Below, piece after piece: positions 24,770 through 37,941 of a stretch of DNA of 64,000 nt. Every line of letters begins with the position of its first letter. The stretch's first letter is position 1. This stretch comes from Isoetes taiwanensis (taxonomy: Eukaryota; Streptophyta; Lycopodiopsida; Isoetales; Isoetaceae). A program made the translations under genes and the position numbers. The DNA is taken from the NCBI GenBank assembly GCA_021234155.1, contig JAJEKV010000001.1, forward strand, positions 15,244,245 through 15,308,244, read 5' to 3'. The notes under the pieces were generated by a model that was not told the DNA's origin, made no database searches, and was given only the letters and a program-made list of their open reading frames with translations.

Positions 24770-26620
24770 ATTCATCTGTTCATAGTGTATTGTTGTAGCC
24801 TAGTCTAAGATACTGATGGCTTCTAAGTCTTCCTCCTTCATGCAAGAAGTGAAGGACCATATTTGGATTCAATATCCTCAAATTAATTCTTACTATTAGT
24901 CTCCTATGCTGGAGTAAGTACATAATGTTTCAAGCTCATATTTCGGAAGAGATGAGATATGTACCTCTTGTAATGTTTATTTTTTAATGATATAACGTTT
25001 TTCCTCCTTCAAAAAATAAAAACCAAGCGGCATTTTGATAATATACCAAAAACCTAGGGACATTCAAGTAAATTGCTCTAAAATAAATAGCATAAAAAAT
25101 TGAAAGCAAAATTATTATGGCATAAATGAACAGAAGAATAAGTCATTATGAGTTTCTATTGATAACTAAATAATGACAGACTAACGAAGCAAGCTTGCTC
25201 AAATTTCAAGGAGCGTTCGTCTAACCTCGTTTGATGGGTAGTCAGATACAAGAGAATATTAAGGAATGAATCTTCATGGAGTATTGAGTATTGAGAAAAT
25301 CTATAGAATCTTCAAAAAATCTTAGATAATCTGAGGTGAATCTCAAGGAATCTTGCATAATCTTTCAATTTTCTTGAAATGTAAGGGAATCTTGAGATAA
25401 TCTCAATAAAGACTGCCAGATTTTAAGGGAATCTTTAGAGAATTTCAAAGCTGATTCCTAAGCCATGAATGGACTAGATGGAGCAAGTCTTCTAGCCAAA
25501 CTTTGAGTTTTCTTTAACACCTGGTTGCCTTTCACATTGGGCCTCTTTTGCACCATTCTGCAAAGACATATTCAAGGTGGCCTTGGTTGCCTTTCACATT
25601 GGGCCTATTCTGCAAAGACATATTCAAGGTGGCCTTGACAACCGTGATATATTTCTTGTATGTTTACAATAATTCTATACAATCATGTTTGTTCCTTGCA
25701 ATATTATATAATCATGTTTGATCCTTGCAATCTTTAAGTAGAGAAATGGTGTGCTATCGAATTTCCTCAAATGCCAACTACACTATCTCAGCAAGCGTTC
25801 TCTTCTATATGTAGCCAACATAAGTGGGTACTACTAACAGCCAACTACATAGTTCTCTCTTCTATTATGTAGCTTCGGATATGGTACTACTAACAGCAAA
25901 TACATACTTCTGTTTCTGCCAGCAAAATGCTTGGAAGTGGATAGCTCTTTTTTCTGCTTATTATATATGTATGACTGACTTATGGGAAGGTGGAGCACTG
26001 GAAAAGGTACATCAGAAATGGTTTTGAGGAAAACACTCATGTTGCATAAGACTTTGAAAGCTTCAAAAATGAGCTGCATCAATAAAAATGCTGTTGCCAC
26101 ACTCCAAAATCACACCATACCCCTCAAATTCATAATAGGCACCACTATGGAGTACATCCTAACTATTGCCCCCTTCACTTTTCTGGCAAACGCATCTTGA
26201 ATAACTGCCTTTGGCCTCAAATTTCGAGACATCTCCATAAACTTCTTTAAACAATGTTACAATGATCAATGTCGTTAATCATGTTACTTCGCAACCTTGA
26301 TGAAAACAATTCCTGCCATTCTGTAGGCCCCAAAACGAATAATGACAGAGATGAAGCTATATGAACTGCTTGTGAATCTCAGCATCAAGCTGCAGCCAGC
26401 ATTTTCATTGAACAACTAACACCATGCATGCAAAAGAATCGCATGTAGGAAAAGTATAAAAGCCGTCAATTTACATATAATGAACTGTCATAATCAAATA
26501 CTTTTGTAAGCACCTCCACTTTCCAAAACCTGGGTTTTTGCCCTGACACTATATAATCCTTTCTAAGTCAATACACCTTTCCTTGAAATTTACAGGCCCA
26601 TTAGGGCAAGGCAATGTACA
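24770..26620. other. intergenic with short local repeats
   Basis: No gene recognised. At about 25290-25445 the phrase GGAATCTTGAGATAATCTCA and variants recur loosely. At about 25510-25640 a unit of about 70 bases (GGTTGCCTTTCACATTGGGC ending TATTCAAGGTGGCC) is present twice. The last few hundred bases are the 3' side of the kinase gene. Confidence 0.5.
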
Positions 26621-26626
26621 GGACAT

Positions 26627-29600
26627 CTAAAATACAGCTTCCGTAGCATGGTTTTCATCTGCCAGCATCCCCTTTAGGCTTTTTGTTAGCCAAATAGCAG
26701 TTTCTCTTGGAGATACTTTGCTGTGTCCGAAAGGCCTTAGGACAACCGATAGCTCCTCAAGCCGTTGCTGAGATAGCAACTGGGCACATAGTTCTAGCAA
26801 GCCCTCCAGAGCTTCAGCTCTCTGTCGATATGACTTCACATCAAGTCCTCTAGCTTCAGTATCCCTGTTTGAAAGGTGATGTTTGGCAGTGGTAGAAGGC
26901 ACATCCACCTCAGGTTTAGAAAGGTCCAGGATAGAGTTAATATCAATGTCTGCAGGTAGATCACAATCAGTTGTAACTGCATCAGGCTGATCTGTGAGGC
27001 GAATAGTACTGTGCCTAATAACATGAATCACATCATTGATGACTGGTCTACTATGGACAGGTTGGGCCCTTTCCTGTATTTGAATGGTGCTTTTTACTTG
27101 AGATTTGTTGCCCGCATCGCTTTCACAATCCATACTGCCAGGAAACCCCCTATTGACTGTGTTCTGGGTTCCTTCATGTCGCTCTGTTCGCACATAAATT
27201 TCTTGGCTGTTTCTTACACAAGATAGGTAACTCTCAAGTTGACTAATTGAAGCAACATCATCAACACTACGTCTGTTACTCCTTTTCACAAGATGGTCTG
27301 CATCGCAAAGTGACTCTGTTGGAGTTATTGAAAATTTTGGAATCAAGTCGAACCTTGGAGCATTTACTGATACATCAGGAGACCTATTATTCCTTGAGCT
27401 TGACTTAACAGCATCATGGATCCTTGCAACAGCCTGGCTCACTTTGTTAGACAGAGAATAGGGCAAACTGTCAACATTTCCACTATTGCTGTCAGGCTTC
27501 CCGGATAATCTGCGTGCCACTGCAGGACTGGAAGTGTTTCTAGAGTGCAATGCCTTTACAGATGATTCAAGGACTTGAGGAACTATCCAGTTTCCATCAG
27601 GAGAATCTCCAGCAGCTGGTTTAGTTGCATTATTGGGAGGACTATTGGCATTTCGTGCAGTAGATGGTGGCGTTTTCTGGACTCCTGCAGGCTTAGGAGG
27701 GGGCATGGAAGCCCTTCTTCCAGTGGATGTGGGGGTAGTTGGTTTTGATTTTGGCACAGATGCCTTTTCAGTACTTGCACGCCTTGCTGGTGCACTAGAA
27801 GGAAGGTTATCAGATTTAGATTTGTTCCTTGGAGAGACATCAGTAATATGGGCCTGCAGCACCAATTATAATTTTTTTAGAAAGAAACTGTTCAAACAAC
27901 TTAGAAGTGCTACAAAAACTTTAGACAGCCAAATAAATATTCTTACAGGTTGTTTCAATGATGGAAGCTGCATTGTCTTCCGGGTCGGTTCATTCCTTAT
28001 TTTTGCCTTGCTTGAAGGTGTATGAGGAGTTGGAGTGGAAGCTGCAACGCGGCTTGGTGTGGATGATACATTACGCGTAACTCGTGTAAATCTAGCTGGT
28101 GAACTTTTAATTGGATATTTTTGGCAGCAATCCTCATCCCCATCATTGACTGATTCTGCTCCTATGCTGTGCATGCTGGTGCCATGGATGCTTTTCCGAA
28201 GTGCATCATCCTTCCAAGCAAACTCATCCTTGTCTTTGTTGAAAGTACCAGATCTCTCCTTCACAATGTTCTCATAGTGCAGTACTTGGGCAAAAACCTT
28301 GCCTGCTACTACATTGGCATTTGTTGTTGTTTCTGAGTGCTCATCATCATCGAAACCTGGCCTAGGGCTGCTTTTGTCATCTGAGCTAATACTATCTCTA
28401 CAACCACTTGACTGGCTGCTGTCATCACTTATATCGACACTGCATTGCCTGAAAAGGACATTTGAAAATCTTCGCTCTGAACTCAAGCCAGCTTGCATGC
28501 GGCACCGAGCTACATAAGGTTGCAAGAGGTGATGCCTTAATAGTTCTGCTGCCTATTGATCAAAGGGAATCAGACAGCTCAATCAACAAAGTGAATGCCA
28601 TCAAAGGGAAATTACTCACCGTGGGCCGATGCTCAGGATTTTTTCGCAGCATGCTTCGTATTATGCTCTTCCTATAGTTATAAAGGGCAACACGTTAAAA
28701 GACATATATAACTAAGACAAATATCAAGCCTATGCTGATAGTAACACTTACAAAGATGCAGAGTAGCTAGGTGGGATTGGACCAATTGTTGATTTGTTAA
28801 TTTTGGAGATCAGTCCCTGCATATCCTGAGGAAAGTAGAATCTGTTTCAACTACAAGCACGAGATACTTATCTATTGTTTAAAAGCTTAAAAGCTTGATG
28901 GAAACTGACTAAACACAAGTAGTTAGAATACACTAAAAGTATGGAGATGGCTGTAAGAAGCAGGGCATCAAAACAACTGGACGGAGAATTAAATATGATT
29001 CTTTTCCTCGCAGTCATCGCATGCCCATGCATCAGATTTTATCTCAGTCACGCAGGTGAATGTTGTTCCTTTTTCACCACCTAGCTTTTACAATTTCTGA
29101 CAAGAATCTTTGTTGAAGTTTGCCAATTAAAATTCCGGAGGAAGAAAATCGAACATGCCACATCGAACATGCCACATCAAGAGTATAGTGCTTCAAGAGT
29201 TAGAATACACTAAGAGTATGGAGATGGCTGTAAGAAGCAGGGCATCAAAACAACTGGATGGAGAATTAAATATGATTCTTTTCCTCGCAGTCATCGCACG
29301 CCCATGCATCAGATTTTATCTCAGTCGCGCAGGTGAATGTTGTTCCTTTTTTACCACCTAGCTTTTACAATTTCTGACAAGAAACTTTGTTGAAGCTTGC
29401 CAATTAAAATTCCAGAGGAAAAAAATCGAACATGCCACATCAAGAGTATAGTGCTACAAGAACCAATTTTACAAGCATTACTTCTAATGGATATGTCTTT
29501 CTACAAATATCGGAGGACCACGAGATAAGAAGACCACTTACAAAAGCTTTGAAGGCAGGCCTATGAGCACACATTTCATACATGCAACATCCTGCAAAAA

Positions 29601-30900
29601 ATTGGGAACAAATAGGCCATTATTATACTAGGCCATTGATAAACCAACTGGATGGAGATCTGCACCTAGTGACCAGATGTCAGACTTGGAGCCATATGGT
29701 ATGTCTGCCAGAAGTTCTGGACACATGTAATTGGGGGTGCCCACCACCTGAATAAATAAAAATGGCTTAGTTTGCAGCTACTTTGCTTTAATGTTCTTCT
29801 GCAATATTTCTTCCAAGGCTGCAGATGCGACTACATGATCATCCAAACTTACCGAGGATGCTAAATCCTCCGAAGTAAGCATTTTTGCCAGTCCAAAATC
29901 ACCTGTTATATAAGAACATGCATCCTTTAAATAATTATTTGATAGATAATAGGCTAAATAAAAAGCATAAGGACAAGCTTACCAAGTCTAACATCTTGAT
30001 CCTTTGTTAAGAATATATTGGAGCACTGGATCAAGAGACGATTGCAATTCAAACAGATTACTATTATGATGGCAAGATTTAACATTTACTCCAGGCATGG
30101 GGCCAAAAAAAAAAGACACACCTTTAGATCCCGATGAAGGATGCGATTTGAATGGAGATAATCAACAGCCAGCAACAACTGGGCAAACCACTTGCACAAT
30201 TTCTGCAAGAAATGCATTTTCGGGTATCAATAATTGATATATGCCTTTTGTTATTGAGGACTATAAGCTTTTATGATAATCAGAGGCTGACCTCTTCAGG
30301 GAATGGCACTCCATTCGCTTTCCGGATGAGGTCTGCGCTGTAATAGTTGACAGGAATTTGTAAGTTCATAAGATGCTAATATCCTATCCTAATCTCAGAG
30401 GCCAGGTTTTTGAACATACATGTCACCTCCTTCACAGTAGCCAGTAACAATGCAGACATAACATCCCTGCAAGGCCATACTGTCAAAAGAATTCTGCATG
30501 AAAAATTTAAAGCTGCAATTCCTGATAACACACCTTCTCAACCCATGACTCCTTGTGTTCAACAATGTAGGGATGCCGGACTGCTGAAACAAGGGCCATC
30601 TGAGAAAGAAATCGGTCTATATCAGAAAGCACGTCAAAGGGCAATTAAGGGACGTTCATACAAATCGAACTACCTCCTGATGGGCAGAACGTCTACATCT
30701 GTCAGTCTGCCGGGCAAGCCTAATTTTCTTCATCACGTATCTGCAAGAAAAAGGAGCTTTGTTTGGTTTTTGTATGGAGTTGGTGCAACTGGGAAAGCAC
30801 TCTAACAGACTGACCTCTTTTTCTCAATTTTGTGGTTCACGAGTATGGCGGATCCAAATGCGCCTCTCCCAACCTGCTCCATAATCTCGTATTGATCCAT
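26627..30900 (-). CDS. NIMA-related protein kinase (plant NEK family), 14 exons
   Basis: Minus-strand exons: 30900-30815, 30740-30674, 30599-30534, 30466-30420, 30337-30292, 30202-30122, 30025-29983, 29902-29853, 29747-29666, 29591-29542, 28825-28752, 28671-28620, 28552-27947 and 27853-26627. All introns are GT-AG and phases agree, giving 858 residues. The kinase domain spans about residues 4-260: glycine loop GRGAFG (11-16), MKK lysine (33-34), HRDLK (127-131), DFG (147-149) and a CPE activation-segment end (171-173). The long C-terminal half is Ser/Pro-rich and low in structure, usual for plant NEKs, which act on microtubules and directional growth; that role is family knowledge. The start at 30900 fits the MDQYE opening of plant NEKs. 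An in-frame ATG three codons upstream (30909) is possible; a TAG at 30943-30945 closes the frame, but its AG could be a 5' UTR splice acceptor. The gene appears intact. Antisense open frames over the last exons are shadows. Confidence 0.95.
28922..29455. repeat. 277-bp tandem duplication inside a NEK intron
   Basis: The block starting GTTAGAATACACTAA at 28922 recurs at 29199, offset 277 bases, and stays nearly identical to about 29455 (landmarks CATCAAAACAACTGGA, CAGTCATCGCA, GAATGTTGTTCC, CCAATTAAAATTCC). It lies wholly within the intron between kinase exons 10 and 11 (28826-29541) and does not touch coding sequence. It accounts for this intron being much longer than its neighbours. Confidence 0.9.
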
Positions 30901-30945
30901 GTTTGACATAAACGGGCTCCCTGGAACCCGTTCTCCCACTTCCTA

Positions 30946-32000
30946 GTTCAAAATTTTATGATTAATCGCGCCAGTGTTCATCACCAAAAGCCTGCATCAA
31001 CGCCAAATTTGACCCAAAAATGAGTTCAGATGAAAATCCCGCAGATCATGCGGTAAAATATACAGAAAACGAACCTAGATTCACCCCTTGATTGCGCAAA
31101 TAGACAATGCAACGCTGATAGCCTGATCTTAGTGCACTATCCGCTTCAATGCAAACTTGATCCGAGGAAAGTAGAAAATTCTAAGTGATGGTCCAACCAT
31201 AAGCGGATTACTCCTTTCCCGACAGTAAATGCAAGAGCTGCAATTATACAACGTTAAGACTGTTCAAGGAGGCCCCTGTTCTAATCTCAAAAAGAAACTT
31301 ATTAATGCATGTGAAAGGCAAACTTTATTCCTTCTCTTTCTACACCAATGTACATCGATAATAAGCGCAGCGAATAGTGAACCATGCCATTCCGGCCTCT
31401 AAAGAGACAGAATACGAGGATGAAATGCCTCGTTATATCACACATTCTGCCAAAAAGTGAAGGATTCAACACACAGAAAGCCACTTTCCATGCCCAAAAA
31501 CAAGTTGTGGTCCCGGTCCCTACTACACAGTAATTTCATCGCACCGCCAAGCACCAAAAGCAAGGAAATACTACGGCATCTTGTGTTCACGGGATAAACT
31601 TGAATTTTACTGTGGAAAGGCAAATAACAGCTCATTCTTACTTGAAACTACGTGAAATCAAGCAAGGACAAGTTTAGCGCCTCTCATGCCGGAGTTGCAG
31701 TGCAGCTACGGCGTCTCTAAGTGCTTGTTTTACTGATCAGAAAGCCCCTGTTCCGGTCTGCATTTTTCCTCTTCTTTGTCTTGTATTAGCAGTAAACTCT
31801 TCCAAGATACTGTTACATTTTGCGTACAGTGTCCTTAGGTAGAGGGTTGTTCTCCACCGGCACCGTAAGTAAGAACAGGTTGAAAAAACATTAAGCCATA
31901 TTAATAATATGTTAAATAGTAATGTGGACTTTGTGTTTACATCTCCATGGTTATGGTGGCAAATTGCAATTCATGCATGACCCATGACCAGCATGAACCA
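30946..32000. other. NEK 5' region and intergenic
   Basis: On the minus strand this is upstream of the NEK start codon and may hold a 5' UTR exon and intron (a CTAG acceptor-like end at 30943 and several GT donors further up). No independent gene is recognised. Confidence 0.4.
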
Positions 32001-32039
32001 TGACTCATGTCCCCACATTCAAAGGTCCCACATTCATCC

Positions 32040-34550
32040 CATGATCCTCGATCGATCGACAGCAGTTGAATTTTCATCTGCGATCTAGCCAGATATCATA
32101 TCCTTTTCATCAATTACTCCTCACTTCAATACCTGATCGATGTCGGTAAAATTTTCACCTGCTGATCTAGCCAGATATAAGACCTCTTCCATCAGCCATT
32201 CCTTCTTACTTCATAGTTCGGGTTTTATCACTGACTTGTCATGTCAACCATTCGATTCTATATGTCAATTGTTCCTCATCTACCATCAATTGACACTATT
32301 ACCTCGACTCTCTATGACGTGTGCCGAGTATCTCACCTCGTGCATTGTGCAACTCCACTCATAAGTGCTTGCCTATAGGGGACCCAGTATCAGTATCAGT
32401 GTCAACCAAGCTTTCAACGGTAAAAATCGTTTCACTTGGTTGGGACCCAACAGCTTTTAGATCTAAAATAAGGTTTTTGATCTGCAAAGGTCTTTCCATA
32501 GTAACTTTTAGATCAGCAATTAGGTTGTTGATCTACCAAGGTACTTGCATAAGAAACTAAGGAAGCTGCCAATTGAGTTGTTTTTTTTTAAGTACTGAAG
32601 TTAAATTGTTGGTAAATATAGAAACATAATATCCTTATGGATAGTGGTCCCAACTAATTCTTCATTTTGTTCGCTTCTAAGGAAGACATAGAAGTTGCCA
32701 ATTTGAGTTCGTTAATTTGGAACATGGTTGATAGTACATCGTCATCAATATAGATTGGGTAGATCATTGAATGGGCGTCTGGTGCATTATTATGAGAGAT
32801 ATAGAACAAAATATGTTGCAAGTTGAGACCCTATTTTGTCATAGACAATAGCCAAGAGCGGTTGGAGACATACAAGTTGCATAGTCTAACTTAGAATATG
32901 GTGCATTGCACCATAAGATACAAGCAACTAATTACCCATCTACTTGAAGAATTCATGCATCTCGATGAATTATATGGTGGAAATTACGTTCCAACCTGAA
33001 TGAATGCTTGCGAGCCTAACCATTTTTTGCATATTGTATTCAACATATCATGCAACCCTATCTTTACAATTGAGCGATGAAGCCTTCCTCTTATATGCTC
33101 GCAATAAAGATAAGAGAGTTGCCAATTTGAGTTGGTTAATTTGAAATACATCATTGTCCAAGGTAGTTTGGATAGCGCAAGTGAAGATCATTCAATGGCC
33201 ACCTGACATATTAGGAGCAAATTTTGTCGCAAGTTGGGACGTCAATTGTCAGAAGAAGAAGAAAAAGAAGAGGAGTCGTTTGATCCTCATACTCTACCTT
33301 AGAATTGCCGTATGTATTCGATTGTATGCATGGAACCATATAATTGCTTGATGATTATTGACATCATTCTATCACAGACAAAAGCATTGTTCATCATAGC
33401 ATGTGCATAGAGCTTTTGTGGGGAATCCATGGTTTCTACTTGGTATGAAATCATGCATGGATAGATAGCTAACTTGCAAGCCTGTATATTTCGAGTAATG
33501 GTTGGTTATAACATGCCAAGTTTTGAATTTTCATGATGGCATAGCATAAAAGAAATCGTTAATCCACAAACAACTCCAAACTGTATAGGGCTTCACATCC
33601 CTTTTTTTTTTTTTTAGGCTACCTTCCATGTTTGTTTAATATTTATCTTTTGCATAAAGGCACTAAAATTATGAATTACTAGAAGGCGTTTCTGATGGGA
33701 TGTAAAGAAGCTTACCTTTGTTGTCAGGCTAGGGCAGAGTGATGATGAAGACTTGTGTTTTCTTTGAAAAAGTTAGATTTCCCTCCAAATGCCTTTTGAA
33801 GTTAGAGGGTACAGACCATTAATGGCGCCACCCACATGTCCTTTTACTTTATTTTTGTCCTCGTCATTTTCGGGTGCCACAAAATACCTTTGCTCTGTTT
33901 TTTTTAAAAAAAAAGAAACGGGGAGCATTTGAAAACTGTTGATCACGGACCCTGCTTTTTTAGACCCAAGATCACACCAACCGATTTTCTTGTCTCGAAA
34001 TAGTAATACATGCTCGAGATGAATAATGGGTAATGATTACCCAACCCATTTTCAAAACCGTTTAGCATAAGTCTTGACTTCTTGACACCACCTTAAAACC
34101 CAATGCACAAAATATACTTATATATAAAAAAAAATGAGTTGATACTTGACACTCTACCTTCCATTGTTCAAATTAAACCACTGTGGTACCCAGAAATTGA
34201 ACTGGCAACCTAACTGGCAATTGAGATGCCATGGTACCAAGAAAGAGGTACTTACTATCTAACTGGCAGTTGATTTGGTAGATCCTCTATCTTTTAGGAA
34301 CTGGCAACAAGATGCTACTGTACCAAGAAAGAGGTATTTACTATCGAACTGCAGTTGGTTTACTGGATCCTTTATCTTCTAAGAATGTGATCGTTATTAT
34401 CACTATGCCTTGAGTTATTATAGAGAGAGAGAGATAGTTATGTGTTTACTTTTGTTTTTTTGCCTTTTTGGGTCATAAGACATTACATAGTTTGTGATAA
34501 AACCTAACATCAACATCATATTTTACAACCATTATTTTACATCTATATAA
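32040..34550. other. intergenic with small duplications
   Basis: No gene. Small local repeats are visible: GATCTAGCCAGATAT at 32083 and 32163; TTTTAGATC...AGGTTTTTGATCT and its variant at 32455 and 32507; and a block at about 32695-32830 (GAAGTTGCCAATTTGAGTT, GATCATTGAATGG) resembling about 33115-33230 (GAGTTGCCAATTTGAGTT, GATCATTCAATGG). Confidence 0.45.
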
Positions 34551-34564
34551 TAGGGTGTAACGTT

Positions 34565-34870
34565 GTTATTCGCGGATATAGGGCGGGATATTATGTATTT
34601 CCAATATCTTCGTTACTGCTCTTTCTATTTCCCTCCCATTTGATTTAATTCTATTGCAATGTGTACATTCTTTTCTCAATTCATGATCTTTTAGTGTTGC
34701 ATATACCCAAAGATCCTCCAAACATGTTCCTTGCCCTTTATCTCTTCTTGTTGGCATAGTCTGCACATTCCATTTTCACTCTTCATTGTCGATCTTTGTC
34801 ATCCACCCCTCCCAATCTAGTTGATCCTTTCTTGTACATAATTTGCATTGTCTAGTTCTTGTGTAAACTA
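34565..34870 (-). other. weak retroelement-like Cys-rich fragment
   Basis: Two overlapping minus-strand frames carry short Cys/His patterns (KECTHCNRIKSNGREIERA in one; MCRLCQQEEIKGKEHVW in the other). The second resembles the zinc-binding tail of some LINE proteins. Evidence is thin and no neighbouring RT sequence is seen. Confidence 0.2.
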
Positions 34871-35059
34871 TCCCTTTGTTATCATCATATAGTTGTTGTT
34901 CAAACAACTCCATGTGAATTTTTCTATGTGCAAACATCTCTCACATCGATTTTGTTGCCCATTGCTTTATTTATATTTCCTCTCTCTAGGGTTTTAGGGT
35001 TTTTAGACCCGAGGCCAAGTCACCACGATCTTGCATACTTTGATGCCCGGCAACTATAG

Positions 35060-36000
35060 CGGCAACACTTTTGCAAAACGGACCATCCAAGACTTTCTTT
35101 GAGGTGCTTCGTAACTACATTTGTGGCCCCTTCTACGAGGGCATCCTGTTATATTTACCTCAGTTCAGCTCACTGTAATTTACTTTGACTCCTATAAGTA
35201 ATATTCGGGTGGTATTGCTTCCTTATTTGAATCAGGTCATCATTCTGAGCTTGTTATAGTGTATTTGGATCCAATTCAAAGTGTGCTAGCTAGAAGCAAT
35301 ATTAGAATGCTATTGCTTCCTTATTTGAATCAGATCTTTAGTTGATATTAAAGATGGAGAGACAGGCCTAAAAGCAGCAACAGCCCAGAAGGAAAAGAAT
35401 GCAGGATGTATTACGAAGTCATACAATAATACAAATGGCAGATAATGTGGTTCCAACATGAGACCCCAACAAATGAACAATTGTCACAAGGTAATGCGAC
35501 GCTATAGAAGGACAAGACCAGGAATCAGAGGTAGTGCCATCCTCACCACATGAGAACATCCACACTCTTGTAGAGTTTGAGGTAAAAAGTGGAGGGGGGG
35601 GAGTCCGGGGGGACTTCAATTTTTTCAAGATCATGGCGACACATTGGCTGCCATGGCAAAGGCTGTGCTATCAATGACGTCAACCTCTGACCAGGTAAAG
35701 CTACTTAATATATTGGATCGTGTAGTTCTATGCGCAACAGTAGGCTGGGTATGAGACAATGGCTTCAATTGCTAACTATGTTATATTCTACTATTGCTAG
35801 CAATTCTAGACTTAGCCTGATGACTTCTAGATTTAACTCGGTGACTGCAAGAGCCCATATTCCACACGAAGACTCTCCTATGCCTACGTCAATAGATGAT
35901 GCACATAGTGAGATGGATATGGTAGATATATCCGACAAACCTCCCAGAAGCACTTCTTGCTTGCGATGACAAACAAAGTAGTGCAGATGTTAGAGTCAGA
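35060..36000. other. intergenic leading into LINE relic
   Basis: No firm coding feature. A short plus-strand frame (35730-35969, Met/Ser-rich) immediately precedes the LINE relic and might be its decayed upstream part, but nothing diagnostic is present. At 35200-35345 two phrases recur (ATTGCTTCCTTATTTGAATC). Confidence 0.35.
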
Positions 36001-36008
36001 TAGATGCT

Positions 36009-36776
36009 TTGCGTTTACATGCGATTAGACAATACTGCCTTTTCATTAAGGCTAAGAAAGTGAGATACATTGTGGCACATCAACTGAAAATGTTCTTCCT
36101 CCTGGATCGTCACCCCAAGGCCTTCTGGCGAAGGATGCTCAAAAAGCCAGTACAACTTATAGGGAACATCACTCTCGCGAACCGTGGGCATAGTACCTAT
36201 AGTAGCTCTACGACCCTTATGGGGCACAAGCAGCGTTATGCTGGAAATCACAGAAGCAGACGTAGACCATGGCTTAGGCGTCTAGCCAACGGAAAAGTGC
36301 CAGACCTAGATGGTATGCAGGCGGAGCTGCTCAAGTGGGCAAGGCCATCCATAGTACCGGTGCTAATCGCCATGTTCAACATGGCGCTACAAGATGGTTT
36401 TTCCATGCAGTGGACCATTAGCAGAGGTGTCCCCATATACAAGGTAGGGTAAGTGCATGTTAGGGTGTACCACTTTTGGCACCTCCCAAAGTACATACAT
36501 TCTGACAGACATACAACACCATCTTGATGTCCTCTGGACACATTCTGCCAGGCGACTAACATGCGTGTCAACCTGGCCAAGAATAAAGTGATCCCCATAT
36601 CATCCTTGCATCATCCAAGGGCCCTCTCCTTCAGTTATCGGGGACAAAAATGTGGAAGTGGCACCCACCTGCAAGTATTTGGGAGTGGAGTTCCCCTCTA
36701 CTATGCACTGGGATGCTTCCATCCATCTACGAATGACAGCAGGCTAGAAGGTGCTAATATATGCAATGCAGAATAA
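36009..36776 (+). pseudogene. LINE reverse-transcriptase relic, internally deleted
   Basis: The frame at 36009-36452 contains DRHPKAFWRRMLKK, LANGKVPDLDGMQAELLKWA, VLIAMFNMALQDGFSMQWT and SRGVPIYKVG, the early RT region of L1-type plant LINEs. The frame then breaks. At about 36555-36776 later RT sequence follows (ATNMRVNLAKNKVIPIS, then FSYRGQKCGSGTH, with the next part readable only in a shifted frame). The YxDD catalytic segment between them is missing, so this copy is dead. It closely resembles the minus-strand relic at 6.3-7.5 kb (ALQEGFSLQWTNSRVVPIY). Confidence 0.8.
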
Positions 36777-36960
36777 TAGTCATAGAGCGAAACATCGATC
36801 CGGTTGAGAATCTTGGGTCTTGTTGAATGAACAATAATTTTCGTAAAGCCAAATGAATAGTGTAATACTATGATTTCATTGTATGGTTAAATGATCTATT
36901 GAATAATGACTTGAACATTCCTTATGTACTATACTTATTAGCTATCGATATCTAGCTCCC

Positions 36961-37104
36961 AGCGAAAGATTCATAAGTGATCATTACATTGTACTAGAGA
37001 AAAATATTGTCTTCTAATTTCTTACATCTGACAGCGAAAGATTCATAAGTGATCATTACATTGTACTAGAGAAAAATATTGTCTTCTAATTTCTTACAAC
37101 TGAC
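36961..37104. repeat. 72-bp exact tandem duplication
   Basis: AGCGAAAGATTCATAAGTGA at 36961 begins a 72-base unit repeated at 37033; the copies differ at only about one base (ACATCTGAC versus ACAACTGAC). The sequence between the RT relic and the LINE tail (36780-37670) is otherwise non-coding and probably inserted or decayed. Confidence 0.9.
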
Positions 37105-37672
37105 ATGTGTGTTAACTTGGCCAAGACTAAGGTGGTCCTCACTAAGGTGGTCCTGTAATTTGTGCAGGCATCTGAGAAGCAAGTAAGCAACCAGGTTAGA
37201 TAAGATACAAATACAAGCACCATTCATGCAAGAAATCTGTAAGCCCGCTCATTTGCGAATACATTATCATATCATACTGGCATTGTAAGCCCTCTTCATT
37301 TGCAAATACGTTTTCATTGAAGCCCTTTCCCTTTGCAAATAAGTATCCATTTCATACTTGTGAGAAAAACTACGGTTGAAGCCAAGATAGACATTCTCGA
37401 AGGTTAGACATAAACCTTTGTCAATGGCACTTGTATGGTAAGAGGCAAATTGCTCAAATCTGATATAACAAGTTTATAAATCTAGGCAAATGAGATGATT
37501 CTTGCCATAGTCTTCTTGGCGAGTCCAACTTGGGCAAGAACATCCACCATCAAAATTTTGGCGAACCATTAAAAAAATAATTAACACAGGGCCTACTCAA
37601 CATTCGTATCCGCTTTTCAAAAAACCACGGTATAGCATCTTTGCGAAGATTTGCCCCTTAACGAAAACACTG

Positions 37673-37940
37673 TTGGAGCAAGTGCAGACTGACTTCTTGG
37701 TTTGGGCACTAGAGGTGAAGTCCACAGTCCCATATCAAATGCTATTGCAAGATATAGGTTTCTTATCTATTCAAAGGGCGACCTTTGATGGGCACATAAT
37801 CTATTTTCAGAAGGTGGTCACTATGGACGATGCTCGTATCCCTAATCTAGCTTATACTATGGCAATGGGGCCACAATGCCTTAAGGCCTGTTGGAAGGAA
37901 AATCAAGCTCAGTGGCTCTCCAGATGGAATGTGCAGAAGC
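37673..37940 (+). pseudogene. LINE C-terminal region, part 1
   Basis: The frame LEQVQTDFLVWALEVKSTVP, YQMLLQDIGFLSIQRATF and later NQAQWLSRWN fits the region after the RT domain of plant LINEs, where a Q.DFLR.(I/L)LGV...(T)P motif is common. It follows the RT relic in the same orientation and is cut by the pyrimidine tract that begins at about 37942. Confidence 0.6.
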
Positions 37941-37941
37941 A

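Noticed and set aside
27633-28517. Plus-strand frames of 70-130 codons
   Set aside because: They are antisense to the last two NEK exons, which have clear coding logic and splice sites.
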